A stretch of DNA of 64,000 nt. It comes from Halorientalis pallida (GTDB taxonomy: Archaea > Halobacteriota > Halobacteria > Halobacteriales > Haloarculaceae). Shown one piece after another: positions 9,701-18,897 of this stretch. Numbering within the stretch: the stretch's first letter is position 1; the number at the start of each line of letters is the position of its first letter. The stretch lies in the NCBI RefSeq assembly GCF_004118325.1, contig NZ_RDFA01000004.1, forward strand, positions 310,001 through 374,000, in the 5' to 3' direction. The position numbers and the translations under genes are program-made. Below the pieces are notes generated by a model, which was not told the DNA's origin, ran no database searches, and worked only from the letters and a program-made list of their open reading frames with translations.

Positions 9701-10359
9701 ACCGCCTCGAAACCGAGATGGAGCAGCTCGAACCGGTCAACATGCTCGCCATCGACGAGTACGACGAGGTGGCCGACGACCTCGACGACCTCGAAGGAAA
9801 AAAGGAGACGCTGGTCGAGGAGGCCGACGGCATCCGCGACCGGATCGAGACCTACGAGGCCCGGAAGAAGGAGACGTTCATGGATGCCTACGAAGGCATC
9901 AACGAGCAGTTCGAGGACATCTTCCAGCGACTCTCGAACGGGACCGGGACGCTGCACCTCGAAGACGAGGACGACCCGTTCGACGGCGGGCTGACGATGA
10001 AGGCCCAGCCCAAGGACAAGCCGATCCAGCGGCTGGCGGCGATGTCCGGCGGGGAGAAGTCCCTGACCGCGCTCGCGTTCATCTTCGCCATCCAGCGGTA
10101 CAACCCCGCGCCCTTTTACGCCTTGGACGAGGTGGACGCCTTCCTCGATGCGGCCAACGCCGAGATGGTCGGCGAGATGGTCGACGAACTCGCCGGCGAC
10201 GCACAGTTCGTCGTCGTCTCCCACCGCTCGGCACTGCTGGAGCGCTCGGAACGAGCCATCGGCGTCACGATGCAGGAGGACAACATCTCCGCCGTGACCG
10301 GGATCGACCTGAGCGAGATCGGTGGCGACGGCGACGAGGAGGTGCCCGCGGATGACTGA
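6769..10359 (+). CDS. smc: Chromosome segregation protein SMC
   Basis: This full-length SMC ATPase of 1196 residues has the expected layout. The N-terminal ATPase half carries Walker A GPNGSGKSN at about residues 31-39. A long coiled coil leads to a hinge at about residues 525-640 (VHGTVGQLGGV, GRLAHVVVDDD, GRATFLPI), and a second coiled coil returns. The C-terminal half carries the ABC signature MSGGEKSL at about 1092 and Walker B FYALDEVDA at about 1116. It forms dimers that compact and segregate DNA together with the kleisin encoded immediately downstream. Confidence 0.98.
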   Translation: MHIKELVLDNFKSFGRKTRIPFYEDFTTVSGPNGSGKSNIIDSILFALGLARTSGIRAEKLTDLIYNPGHQDGEREGDEEREASVEVILDNGDGTLERGTVVNAAGTEDVGDCSEISIKRRVKETEDNYYSYYYINGRSVNLSDIQDLLAQAGVTPEGYNVVMQGDVTEIINMTPHARREIIDEIAGVAQFDAKKEDAFEELEVVEERIEEAQLRIEEKRDRLDQLEDERETALEYQDLREEKEEYESYRKAAELEDKRAELDAVRDEIADLEDELETLQRELDERQGKVVRLEEDLEDLNAEIERKGEDEQLRIKREIEEVKGEISRLEDAVDSAEAKIEDAENERRQAFVQIDRKQEEIDDLEGDIRETKVAKSGVKADIQEKEDELAGLEERIEEVGAEFEEVKDELDERRAALEEEKSEKNDLQREQDRLLDEARRRSNQQREKEEAIEEAEARLPDIDAEISDLEDELEKAAENRATISGVVEDLKQEKRELQSDLDDVEDEISAKQQEYAELEAKAGQDGDSSYGRAVTTILNGGIDGVHGTVGQLGGVDPEYATACETAAGGRLAHVVVDDDGIGQHCIEYLKSRNAGRATFLPITKMQQRSLSSLPNHDGVVDFAYNLVDFDQEYAGIFSYVLGDTVIVEDMDTARDLMGKFRMVTLEGDLVEKSGAMTGGSSKGTRYSFSGGQGQLERVAARINDLEDERKSIRSDLRDVENRLDDARDRKSDAAEQVREIESEIEALETEHDETEQRIERLEAELDEIENDREEVSDRMDELEGEIEERTAEIQAIEDDIAELESEIEDSELPTLTSQADEVREEIADLEARRDDLDGDLNELQLEKQYAEDAIEELHDDIEAAQNRKAEQEEKIEELEAKIDEQTELLEEKEAAVADLEEELADLKDEREDLKADLKEAKQVRDEQQSKVTSVEDDLADCREEEDRLEWEVDELEGQVGDYDPENVPDHDEVEREIDRLETEMEQLEPVNMLAIDEYDEVADDLDDLEGKKETLVEEADGIRDRIETYEARKKETFMDAYEGINEQFEDIFQRLSNGTGTLHLEDEDDPFDGGLTMKAQPKDKPIQRLAAMSGGEKSLTALAFIFAIQRYNPAPFYALDEVDAFLDAANAEMVGEMVDELAGDAQFVVVSHRSALLERSERAIGVTMQEDNISAVTGIDLSEIGGDGDEEVPADD

Positions 10360-11383
10360 TAGGGAGGGCGAACGGAGTGAGCCCTCCGGACCGTCGAGCG
10401 GGGAGCAGAGCGACCCGCGAGACAGCGGGGACGACGACATCCCGTTGAACATCGCCGGGCACGAAGATCGGGAGCGACCCGACGACGCGTCGTCGATGCT
10501 CGGCGGTGACGATGGAAGCGAGGCCGCGGACGGCGACGACGCGGAAACCGACGCCCCTGCCGTCGACAGACCGAAGCCGCCGGGTGAGGAAGACGAGGAC
10601 GACGTCCAGCCCGTCGAGGTACTGGTCCAGCTCGCCAAGGACGACGAGATCGAACCGTGGGACATCGACATCGTGACGGTGACCGACAAGTTCCTCGACC
10701 GGCTGGACGAGGCCGACCTCCGCACGTCGGGGCGGGCACTCTTCTACGCGAGCGTCCTCCTGCGGATGAAGAGTGACGCGATGCTCAACGACGACGAGGA
10801 CGAGGAACCCGAACCCGAACCCTGGGAGGCGGCGGCGATGGGCGAGGATACGCCCATCGATCCCGAGGCCGATCCCTTCGCCTCGCTGGAGAAGGAGATG
10901 GACCGCCGACTCGACCGGAAACGGGCGCGGGGGATGCCCCAGACGCTGGACGAACTCGTGCGCGATCTCCGGGAGGCCGAACGGGACACCTGGTGGAAGG
11001 AGTCCAGAGAGTACGACACGAGCGACAGTCCGGGCACCTACCAGCGCGGGACCCAGGAACTCGACTACCGGAGCGGCGACGAGTTCCGGATGGACGACGA
11101 GCCGACGGCTGCGGACGTGACCGGGACGGCCCACGGCGAGGACATCGACGCGATCATCGACGACGTGTACGGGGCCTGCCTCGAACAGTGGGAGGCCGGC
11201 CGCGACGAAGTCCTCTACGCCGAGATCGAGAGCGCGGGTGGCTCCCGGGTGGAGACCTTCCTCGGCCTGCTCTTCCTGTCCCACCGCGGGCAGGTCTACC
11301 TCCAGCAGGACGATCTGTTCGGCGACCTGTGGGTGCAAGACCCCAACGCCGCACAGGGCTCCGAAGAGGCTATCGCGGACTGA
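10352..11383 (+). CDS. scpA: Segregation and condensation protein A (kleisin)
   Basis: The 343-residue kleisin has an unusually long disordered acidic N-terminus (about 80 residues). The ScpA core follows with PVEVLVQLAKDDEIEPWDID and the winged-helix end VETFLGLLFLSHRGQVYLQQ, which binds the SMC head. The ATG at 10352 overlaps the end of smc by 8 nt, so translation is probably coupled. No scpB is present in this window; the small membrane protein that follows is not a kleisin partner by sequence. Confidence 0.93.
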   Translation: MTDREGERSEPSGPSSGEQSDPRDSGDDDIPLNIAGHEDRERPDDASSMLGGDDGSEAADGDDAETDAPAVDRPKPPGEEDEDDVQPVEVLVQLAKDDEIEPWDIDIVTVTDKFLDRLDEADLRTSGRALFYASVLLRMKSDAMLNDDEDEEPEPEPWEAAAMGEDTPIDPEADPFASLEKEMDRRLDRKRARGMPQTLDELVRDLREAERDTWWKESREYDTSDSPGTYQRGTQELDYRSGDEFRMDDEPTAADVTGTAHGEDIDAIIDDVYGACLEQWEAGRDEVLYAEIESAGGSRVETFLGLLFLSHRGQVYLQQDDLFGDLWVQDPNAAQGSEEAIAD

Positions 11384-11545
11384 TCGCGCGGCCAAGGGCA
11401 GTCCTGACGGGACGGCGAGTCGACGACCGACTGTCGGCGACCGGTCGTCACGCCGGACGTTCAGTGACCCTTATTCGTCGGTCTCGTCATCTCAGCCCGC
11501 CAAGAACGGGTGGTTAACCGTCTCGGCGTGGTAGTCCCGACCGGG

Positions 11546-11770
11546 ATGGCAGAACACGATTTCGGCCCGTTCGGTTGGTTCTCGGCCGCGGGCTTCGTCA
11601 TCCTGAGTCTGTTGTACGTCGTCGACCTGTGGGGTATCGCCGAGTGGCCAGTGTCACTCGCCGTGACCGGCGCAGTCGCGCTCCTGGCGGCCGCGGGCGC
11701 GATCCTGCTCTGGTACGGTAACGACCCGACCGCCTCCGAGGAGGAGTACGGCGCGACCGAGACGCGGTGA
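11546..11770 (+). CDS. Small two-TM membrane protein
   Basis: The 74-residue protein has two hydrophobic helices (WFSAAGFVILSLLYVVDLWG and a second Ala/Val/Leu-rich one) and an acidic tail. The ATG at 11546 is used; the frame opens at 11510 but the added residues are not membrane-like. The family is unknown to me. The gene is separated from scpA by about 160 bp. Confidence 0.68.
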   Translation: MAEHDFGPFGWFSAAGFVILSLLYVVDLWGIAEWPVSLAVTGAVALLAAAGAILLWYGNDPTASEEEYGATETR

Positions 11771-11829
11771 TCGCGACCTTTTTTCACTGCCGGGCGGCCC
11801 GGCGAAAGAGCTATGATTCTTCGTGTTGT

Positions 11830-11952
11830 ATGGTAACGTTGACCATGACGCCGACCAAGTTCCAGGAGCGACTGGCCGAGACCGAGGGCCGGGTCGACAC
11901 CGAGCAGTTCCTCCAGGCGCTCCAGTACGTCCGCGACGACGGACACCGGTAA
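11830..11952 (+). CDS. Very small conserved-looking protein
   Basis: This ORF of 40 residues (or 35 if ATG 11845 is used) contains FQERLAETEGRVDTEQFLQA, a predicted amphipathic helical pair. It lies 59 bp beyond the preceding stop and is followed by a gap of about 100 bp. Its acidic, haloarchaeal composition, unlike the Arg-rich translations of spurious frames here, is the reason to list it. The function is unknown. Confidence 0.42.
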   Translation: MVTLTMTPTKFQERLAETEGRVDTEQFLQALQYVRDDGHR

Positions 11953-12052
11953 TCCCCTGGGCCGGTCGCGCAGGGGGTGGCGAGCGGCTGGTCGGTATGT
12001 GACGTGGCAGATCATCGGATTTTATCATTCAGCGATCCGTTCGGAGCGGCAG

Positions 12053-13510
12053 ATGCCGCCCTCCACACCCGACAGACGGACGCTTCTGGAGTTGCTCGCG
12101 GCCGCCGGCGCACTCGCCCTGGCCGGCTGTTCCGGCGACGGCGGTGAGACGACGGCCCCGGAGACGACCGATTCCGGTGCGACACCCGGAACGGACACGT
12201 CGGCAGGGAGCGAGACGACGGACGACGAAACGCCGGTCGACCCGGAGGAGGTCGATCCCGAGGCGTCGAAGTCAGCGGCGCGGACGCTGGTGACGCGGTG
12301 GGCCAACGGGGAGTACGAGGCGATGCGCGAGCCGTTCACCGAGCGGATGCGCGGGGCCGTCACCGTCGACGAGCTACGGGACCTCTGGGAGCAACTGGTG
12401 ACCGACAAGGGCGCGTTCGTCTCGGTCACGCGCGCGGAGTACACCACCAGTCAGGGCTACGGCGTAGTCGTTCTCACGGGACAGTTCACCGAGGGCCAAC
12501 AGCGGTTCGTCGTCACCTTCGACGGTGAGGGACGGGTCGCCGGCCTGCAGGTGCCGCCGCCGGCGGGCGAGTACCAGGCCCCCGCGTACGTCGACCGGTC
12601 GACGTTCACAGAACAGGAAGTCTCGATCCAGGCGACCGACAGTTGCTCGCTGGGTGCGACGCTCTCGATGCCCGAGGCCGAGGAGTCGGTTCCGGGCGTG
12701 GTCCTCGTCCACGGGTCGGGGCCCCACGACCGCGACGAGACAATCGGCCCGAACGAGCCCTTCCGCGATCTGTCGTGGGGGCTGGCCAGTCGCGGAATCG
12801 CCGTACTCCGGTACGACAAGCGGACCGCCGGCTGTTCGGTGACGGAACCGACGCTGGACAGCGTGGTCACCGACGACGCGCTCGCGGCCGTCGACGTCCT
12901 TCGGAACGCGGACCGCGTCGCCGACGACGACGTAGTCGTGGTCGGCCACAGCCTCGGCGGGATGGTCGCGCCCCGGATCGCCGCCCGCGGCGGGACCCTG
13001 GCCGGTATCGCGATGCTCGCGGCCCCGGCTCGTCCCCTGGCGGATCTGGTCGTCGTGCAAAACGAGTACCTGGCCGACCTCGACGGCACCGTAACCGATG
13101 CCGAACGGGCGTACCTCGAGGACCTCCGCCAGCAGATGGAGCGCGCACAGTCGGGCGACATGGGCCCCGAGGAGACGGTGCTCGGCCAGGGTCGCTCCTG
13201 GTGGAACAGCCTCGCCACGTACGACCAGGTCGAGACGGCGGAGGGACTGTCGCTCCCGACTTTCCTCCTCCAGGGCGGCCGGGACTACCAGGTCGATCCC
13301 GAAGCGGACTTCGGGCGCTGGCGGGACGCCCTCGGTGGGCGCGACTCCGTCCGGTTCGATGAGTACCCGAGCCTGGACCACTTGTTCATGCCGGGCGAGG
13401 GGCCGTCGCGCCCGGCCGACTACTACGAGCAGGACAACGTGGCCGAGACGGTCGTTTCGGACCTGGCGGGCTGGATCGACGGGGTGGCCGGCGACGCCGG
13501 GAGCGAGTAG
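12053..13510 (+). CDS. Lipoprotein alpha/beta hydrolase with N-terminal DUF3887-like domain
   Basis: The 485-residue protein begins with a Tat-like leader (DRRTLLELLAAAGALALAGC) and a lipobox LAGC, so it is probably a lipid-anchored exported protein. A Thr/Glu-rich linker follows, then an NTF2/DUF3887-like domain at about residues 75-180. The hydrolase domain has GVVLVHGSGPHDRDET (oxyanion region), the nucleophile elbow GHSLGG with Ser at about 300, an acid in GGRDYQVDP and a His in SLDHLF. The substrate is probably a small ester or peptide derivative and cannot be specified. The ATG at 12053 places the twin-arginine segment correctly. Confidence 0.85.
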   Translation: MPPSTPDRRTLLELLAAAGALALAGCSGDGGETTAPETTDSGATPGTDTSAGSETTDDETPVDPEEVDPEASKSAARTLVTRWANGEYEAMREPFTERMRGAVTVDELRDLWEQLVTDKGAFVSVTRAEYTTSQGYGVVVLTGQFTEGQQRFVVTFDGEGRVAGLQVPPPAGEYQAPAYVDRSTFTEQEVSIQATDSCSLGATLSMPEAEESVPGVVLVHGSGPHDRDETIGPNEPFRDLSWGLASRGIAVLRYDKRTAGCSVTEPTLDSVVTDDALAAVDVLRNADRVADDDVVVVGHSLGGMVAPRIAARGGTLAGIAMLAAPARPLADLVVVQNEYLADLDGTVTDAERAYLEDLRQQMERAQSGDMGPEETVLGQGRSWWNSLATYDQVETAEGLSLPTFLLQGGRDYQVDPEADFGRWRDALGGRDSVRFDEYPSLDHLFMPGEGPSRPADYYEQDNVAETVVSDLAGWIDGVAGDAGSE

Positions 13511-13568
13511 CGAGAACGGGACACACACCGACGGTAGCTTAATCCGCCCCCTCTCCGAACCCGGAGGC

Positions 13569-14468
13569 ATGAACACGCGACAGGCGCTTCTGGTCGACGC
13601 GTTCACCGACGAACCGCTCGCGGGCAACCCCGCGGGCGTCGTGCCCGACGGCGACGGCCTCGACGACGAACAGATGCAGGCCATCGCGTCGGAGCTGGGC
13701 GCGAGCGAAACCGCCTTCCTGCGGTCCTCCGACGAGGCGGAGCGAGCGGTCCGCTACTTCACCCCCGAGACGGAGGTCGATATGTGCGGACACGCGACCA
13801 TCGCGAGCCACGCGTACCTCTACGAACGCGACGAGATCGACGCCGGCGACCACACCCTCGAAACCGAGGCCGGCGTGCTGGACGTCGAGGTCACCGAGGA
13901 CGGCGGCGTCTGGATGACCCAGAACCAGCCCGAGATCCGGCGGGTCGACCTCGACTACGACCGTGTGGCCGACGCGCTCGGCGTCGACGTGGCGGCGCTG
14001 GAAGACGTGGGCGCGGACCTCCCGCTGGCGCGCAGCACGACGGGCCTGCCCTTCCTCGTGATCCCCGTGAACTTCCTCGAACACCTGAGCGACCTCGCCC
14101 CGGACGTGGCGGCCATCGCGGGGTTGAGCCGCGAGGTCGACACCGCTGGCGTGTACGCCTTCACCTTCGACACGCTCGAACAGGAGTCGACGCTGCACGG
14201 GCGGATGTTCGCGCCGGAAGCCGGCGTCCCCGAAGACCCCGTGACCGGGACTGCAAGCGGTGCGGTCGGGGCGTACCTGCGCGAGTTCGACGCGTTCGAC
14301 GACCTCCCCGACGAGCTGGTCTTCGAGCAGGGACACTTCGTCGACCGGCCGGGGACAGTGTACGTTCGGGTCGGCGCGGAGATCGAGGTCGGCGGCTGGG
14401 CGGTGACCGCGATGGACGGCGATCTGGTGGTTCCCGAGACCGAGGACGACGACATCATCGAAGCCTGA
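13569..14468 (+). CDS. PhzF-family isomerase/epimerase-like protein
   Basis: The 299-residue PhzF/diaminopimelate-epimerase-fold protein has the N-terminal motif FTDEPLAGNPAGVV, the catalytic-Glu region SELGASETAF (E47), the MCGHATIASH motif and the C-terminal EDPVTGTASGAVGAYL. The family catalyses proton shifts or isomerisation on diverse substrates; phenazine synthesis is not implied. The ATG at 13569 follows GGAGGC with 4-nt spacing. The frame is open much further upstream, but that part overlaps the hydrolase gene and is Arg-rich shadow. Confidence 0.88.
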   Translation: MNTRQALLVDAFTDEPLAGNPAGVVPDGDGLDDEQMQAIASELGASETAFLRSSDEAERAVRYFTPETEVDMCGHATIASHAYLYERDEIDAGDHTLETEAGVLDVEVTEDGGVWMTQNQPEIRRVDLDYDRVADALGVDVAALEDVGADLPLARSTTGLPFLVIPVNFLEHLSDLAPDVAAIAGLSREVDTAGVYAFTFDTLEQESTLHGRMFAPEAGVPEDPVTGTASGAVGAYLREFDAFDDLPDELVFEQGHFVDRPGTVYVRVGAEIEVGGWAVTAMDGDLVVPETEDDDIIEA

Positions 14469-14586
14469 ATTCGGCCGTCTCGGACCGTCTCGATTCGGTT
14501 CCGATCCGCCGCGGGCGGCAAGCGTTGCACCCAAGCCGCGGTTCGGAACCTTCTTTATTGGTGTTCTGTACTTCTCAGGTGAGGAT

Positions 14587-16860
14587 ATGGCTGTACTCTG
14601 GCTGGACGAAATCGGGGCAGACGACCTCGAGTCGGTCGGCGGGAAGGCGGCCTCGTTAGGGGAACTGACGGCCGCAGGCCTGCCGGTTCCCCCGGGGTTC
14701 GTCGTCACAGCGGGGACCTACCGACGATTCATCGAGGAGACAGGCATCGACGAAGAACTGTTCGAGGCGGTCGACGTGGACGCGGAGGACTCGAAGGCGC
14801 TGGCCGAAGCCGAGGCCCGCGCACAGGAACTCATTCTGGAGACGGCGATGCCCGAGGACCTGCGCGAGGAGATCCTCGCGTCCTACGAGGACATCGGTGA
14901 CGACGAGGCGTTCGTCGCGGTGCGCTCCTCGGCGACCGCCGAGGACCTGCCCGACGCGTCCTTCGCCGGACAGCAGGAGACGTTCCTGAACGTCACCGGG
15001 CAGGACCTGCTCGACCGGGTCAAGCGGTGCTGGGCCTCGCTCTTTACCCAGCGAGCAACCTACTACCGACAGGAGCAGGGGTTCGCCCACGACAAGGTCG
15101 ACATCGCGGTCGTCGTCCAGCAGATGGTCGAGGCCGAGAAGTCGGGTGTGATGTTCACGTCTCACCCCTCGACCGGCGAACCCAAGGTCATCATCGAGGC
15201 CGCCTGGGGACTCGGCGAGGGCGTCGTCTCCGGCTCGGTCACCCCCGACAACTACGTGATCGATCGGGAGAGCGGCGCGGTGACCGACGTGGAGGTCGCC
15301 GACAAGAAGACGATGTACGCAAAGGACCCCGAGACCGGCGAGACGAACGAACGACCCGTGCCCGACGAGAAGCGCAACGAGCGGGTCATCGACGAGGCCG
15401 AGATCGAGCGCCTCGTCGAACTCGGCGAGCAAGTCGAGGACCACTACGACACCCCACAGGACGTGGAGTGGGCCATCTTCGAGGGCGAAGTGTACATGCT
15501 GCAGTCCCGGCCGATCACCACGATCTCGGAGGACGGGGAGTCGGCCGCGACCGCCGACGGCTCCGGCGCGACCGCGGCCCAACAGGACGAGGAGGACGTC
15601 CTGCTCCAGGGACTCGGCGCGAGCCCGGGCATCGCCTCGGGCGCAGTACGGATCGTCGACAAGCTCGACCAGCTCGACAAGGTCGGCGAGGGCGACATCA
15701 TCGTCACCGAGATGACGACGCCGGACATGGTGCCCGCGATGAAACGCGCCGCCGGCATCGTCACCAGCGAGGGTGGGATGACCTCCCACGCCGCCATCGT
15801 CGCGCGCGAACTCGGCGCGCCCGCCGTCGTCGGGACCGGCGGGGCGACCGACACGCTCGAAGACGATCAGCTGGTCACCCTGGACGGTGACAAGGGGACC
15901 ATCCGCGAGGGCGTCGAGACCGAGGACGAGACCGAGCCCGTCGAGGAAGTCCGCCCGCAGGCCCCCGTCAAGCCCATGACGGCGACGGAGGTCAAGGTCA
16001 ACGTCTCGATCCCGGAAGCTGCAGAGCGCGCCGCGGCGACCGGTGCCGACGGCGTCGGCCTGCTCCGGATCGAGCACATGATCCTCTCGACGAACAAGAC
16101 CCCCGAGCGCTACATCGAGGACCACGGCGAACGGGCCTACATCCAAGAGATCGTCGACGGCGTCCGCGGGGTCGCAGACGAGTTCTACCCGCGTCCGGTC
16201 CGGGTCCGAACGCTGGACGCCCCGACCGACGAGTTCCGCCAGCTGGAGGGCGGCGAGAACGAGCCCGAGGAACACAACCCGATGTTGGGCTACCGGGGCA
16301 TCCGTCGGAGCCTCGACACGCCGGAGGTATTCAAACACGAACTCGAAGCCTTCCGGCAACTGTTCGAGATGGGCTACGACAACGTCGAGATCATGTTCCC
16401 CCTCGTCAACGACGCCGAGGACGTGCTGCGGGCCAGGAACCTGATGGCGGAGGCCGGGATCGACCCCGAGAAACGCTCCTGGGGCGTCATGATCGAGACC
16501 CCCGCCGCCGCGCTGTGCGTCGAGGAGATGGCCGAAGCCGGCATCGACTTCGCCTCGTTCGGTACCAACGACCTGACCCAGTACACACTCGCCGTCGACC
16601 GCAACAACGGCAACGTCGCCGACCGGTTCGACGAACTCCACCCCGCCGTCCTCGATCTCATCAGTCAGACCATCGAGACCTGCCGCGAACACGACGTGAG
16701 CACGTCGATCTGTGGCCAGGCCGGCTCCAAGCCCCGGATGGTCCAGCACCTCGTCAACGAAGGTGCCACGTCCATCTCGGCCAACATCGACGCCGTTCGC
16801 GACGTCCAGCACGAAGTCAAACGCGTCGAGCAGAAACTCCTGCTCGACTCGGTGCGGTAG
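14587..16860 (+). CDS. ppsA: Phosphoenolpyruvate synthase
   Basis: This enzyme converts pyruvate, ATP and water to PEP, AMP and phosphate for gluconeogenesis. The 757-residue protein has the usual three parts. The ATP-grasp PEP/pyruvate-binding domain carries SVGGKAASLGEL and AVRSSATAEDLPDASFAGQQ. The swivelling phosphohistidine domain carries GGMTSHAAIVARELG with His at about 401. The TIM-barrel PEP-binding domain carries GTNDLTQYTL and ICGQAGS with the catalytic Cys at about 709. The upstream region has TTCTTTATTGG at 14551-14561, a likely TATA element. Confidence 0.97.
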   Translation: MAVLWLDEIGADDLESVGGKAASLGELTAAGLPVPPGFVVTAGTYRRFIEETGIDEELFEAVDVDAEDSKALAEAEARAQELILETAMPEDLREEILASYEDIGDDEAFVAVRSSATAEDLPDASFAGQQETFLNVTGQDLLDRVKRCWASLFTQRATYYRQEQGFAHDKVDIAVVVQQMVEAEKSGVMFTSHPSTGEPKVIIEAAWGLGEGVVSGSVTPDNYVIDRESGAVTDVEVADKKTMYAKDPETGETNERPVPDEKRNERVIDEAEIERLVELGEQVEDHYDTPQDVEWAIFEGEVYMLQSRPITTISEDGESAATADGSGATAAQQDEEDVLLQGLGASPGIASGAVRIVDKLDQLDKVGEGDIIVTEMTTPDMVPAMKRAAGIVTSEGGMTSHAAIVARELGAPAVVGTGGATDTLEDDQLVTLDGDKGTIREGVETEDETEPVEEVRPQAPVKPMTATEVKVNVSIPEAAERAAATGADGVGLLRIEHMILSTNKTPERYIEDHGERAYIQEIVDGVRGVADEFYPRPVRVRTLDAPTDEFRQLEGGENEPEEHNPMLGYRGIRRSLDTPEVFKHELEAFRQLFEMGYDNVEIMFPLVNDAEDVLRARNLMAEAGIDPEKRSWGVMIETPAAALCVEEMAEAGIDFASFGTNDLTQYTLAVDRNNGNVADRFDELHPAVLDLISQTIETCREHDVSTSICGQAGSKPRMVQHLVNEGATSISANIDAVRDVQHEVKRVEQKLLLDSVR

Positions 16861-16894
16861 ACAGCCAGCCGCGAACTCGCTTCTTGCCCGGTTT

Positions 16895-17632
16895 TCAGAA
16901 GATCTCGAACTTGTCCCGCCGGTAGAGATCGATCTCCGCGGCCATCGAGGGCGACTGTTTCGCCGCGAAGACGATGGCCTCGGCGATCTCGGCCGGCTCG
17001 CTGGCCTCGCCCTCGTCGAACCGCTCTTCGAACGGCGTGCCTTCCTCGTACCCGAACTCCGTGCGGACCTCCGCGGGGTTGACGACGGTCACGGCGAAGT
17101 CGTCGCCGACCTGCGCCGAGAGGCTCTTGGCGAACCCGCGGGTCCACCACTTGCTGGCGGCGTAGACGGGGTTCGAGGGGCGCGGGTACTCGCCGGCGAA
17201 GCTCCCGAGGAAGACCAGCGTCCCGCCCGACTCCCGGAGGTGCGGGATGGCGGCGCGGGCGGCGAAGAACATCCCGTCGACGTTCGTGTCCATCATCGTC
17301 CGGTACTGTTCCGTGCTCATGTCCTCGATGGAGCCGCCCCGGGCCAGGCCGGCGTTGTTGACCAGCACGTCCAGTCCGCCGAACTCCTCGATCGTGGCGT
17401 CGATCAGGGCCTCGACCGCGGCCTCGTCGGTCACGTCGGTCGGGACGACCAGGGCCGCGGTGTCGTACTCCTCGCGGACGGTCGCGGCGAGGTCGTCGAG
17501 TCGGTCCTCGCTCCGGGCGGCGAGGACGACGTTCGCACCCTCGCGGGCGAACGCGTGGGCGGTCGCGCGGCCGATGCCCGCGCTCGCCCCGGTGACGACC
17601 GCGGTGTCGCCGTCGAGTGAACTCCGTAGCAT
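16895..17632 (-). CDS. SDR-family oxidoreductase
   Basis: The 245-residue short-chain dehydrogenase/reductase has the Rossmann cofactor motif TGASAGIG (residues 14-21) and AARSEDR after beta-2, where the basic residue favours NADP(H). It also has NNAG (92-95), the catalytic Ser in GSFAG, and YAASK (Y157, K161). The family reduces or oxidises alcohols and ketones; the substrate is unknown. It is convergent with ppsA and divergent from mfnA, so it is a single-gene unit. Confidence 0.92.
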   Translation of the reverse strand: MLRSSLDGDTAVVTGASAGIGRATAHAFAREGANVVLAARSEDRLDDLAATVREEYDTAALVVPTDVTDEAAVEALIDATIEEFGGLDVLVNNAGLARGGSIEDMSTEQYRTMMDTNVDGMFFAARAAIPHLRESGGTLVFLGSFAGEYPRPSNPVYAASKWWTRGFAKSLSAQVGDDFAVTVVNPAEVRTEFGYEEGTPFEERFDEGEASEPAEIAEAIVFAAKQSPSMAAEIDLYRRDKFEIF

Positions 17633-17757
17633 CGCTCCCGGCTACGGCGGGGCAGTTGTTAACCGTTCGTACCGTCGCGGTAAACAGCGTATATACTGCG
17701 GTGGCGGGTGGTGAACAGAGCGCAACCCCTAAGCCAGTGCCATCACTTGGGTGGAAT

Positions 17758-18810
17758 ATGCAGCGGGTCGAACCGCAGGACTTCAACCGCGTTCTCTCCT
17801 CGATGTGTACCGAGCCACATCCAGCGGCTCGCGAGGCCGCCGAGGAGTTTCTGACGACGAATCCGGGCGACCCGGGCACCTACGAGACGGTCTCGGAACT
17901 GGAGCAGGAGGCCGTCGACATGCTCGGGACGGTCACCGGCCTCCCGAATCCCGCGGGGTACGTCACCTCCGGCGGAACGGAAGCCAACATCCAGGCGGTT
18001 CGCATCGCCCGCAACCGGGCCGACACCGACCGGCCGAACATGGTCGCGCCCGAGAGCGCCCACTTCTCCTTTAACAAGGCCGCGGACATCCTCAACGTCG
18101 AGTTGCGGACGACCCCGACCGACGAGGACCACCGCGCCGACCCGGAGGCGGTCGCCCGGGCCGTCGACGAGGACACCGCCGTCGTGGTCGGCGTCGCCGG
18201 CTCGACCGAGTACGGCCGCGTCGACCCCATCCCGGAACTGGCCGACCTGGCCAACGAGGTCGACGCGCTCTGTCACGTCGACGCCGCCTGGGGCGGGTTC
18301 GTCCTGCCCTTTACCGACCACCGGTGGCACTTCGGCCACGCGGACGTCGACACGATGACCATCGACCCGCACAAGATGGGGCAGGCCGCCATCCCCTCGG
18401 GCGGGCTGGTCACCCACTCGAAGTCGCTACTCGACGAACTCGCCGTCGAGACGCCGTACCTGGAGTCGAAATCCCAGGCGACGCTGACCGGGACCCGGAG
18501 CGGGGCGGGCGTCGCCAGCGCCGTCGCCGCGATGGACGCGCTGTGGCCCGTCGGCTACCGCGAGCAGTACCACGAGTCCATGGCCAACGCCGAGTGGCTG
18601 GCCGACCGACTGGCCGCGCGGGGTCACGACGTGGTCGAACCCGAACTCCCCATCGTGGCCGCCGACATGTCGATGCCGGTCACGGAGGACCTCCGCCGAC
18701 GGGGCTGGCGGGTCACCAAGACCGGGGCAGGCGAGATGCGGGTGGTCTGTATGCCCCACGTCACCCGGTCGATGTTGCGCTCGTTCGTGGCCGAACTCGA
18801 CTGGTTCTGA
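17758..18810 (+). CDS. mfnA: Archaeal tyrosine/aspartate decarboxylase MfnA
   Basis: The 350-residue group II PLP-dependent decarboxylase matches the archaeal MfnA type, which in haloarchaea is expected to make beta-alanine from aspartate for coenzyme A rather than tyramine for methanofuran. Visible motifs are [46 protein letters not shown] and the PLP lysine in DPHKMGQ (K206). The frame is open 47 codons upstream, but ATG 17758 gives the family N-terminus and is preceded by an AT-rich stretch at about 17680-17700. Confidence 0.93.
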   Translation: MQRVEPQDFNRVLSSMCTEPHPAAREAAEEFLTTNPGDPGTYETVSELEQEAVDMLGTVTGLPNPAGYVTSGGTEANIQAVRIARNRADTDRPNMVAPESAHFSFNKAADILNVELRTTPTDEDHRADPEAVARAVDEDTAVVVGVAGSTEYGRVDPIPELADLANEVDALCHVDAAWGGFVLPFTDHRWHFGHADVDTMTIDPHKMGQAAIPSGGLVTHSKSLLDELAVETPYLESKSQATLTGTRSGAGVASAVAAMDALWPVGYREQYHESMANAEWLADRLAARGHDVVEPELPIVAADMSMPVTEDLRRRGWRVTKTGAGEMRVVCMPHVTRSMLRSFVAELDWF

Positions 18811-18897
18811 AAAGCGAGTGCGAAGTCCCGAAATTTCCCGAGTGCTCCGGAGTCCAAATATGAAAGCTTACGCCAACGGCACAGGAAGTGCCGCCCA

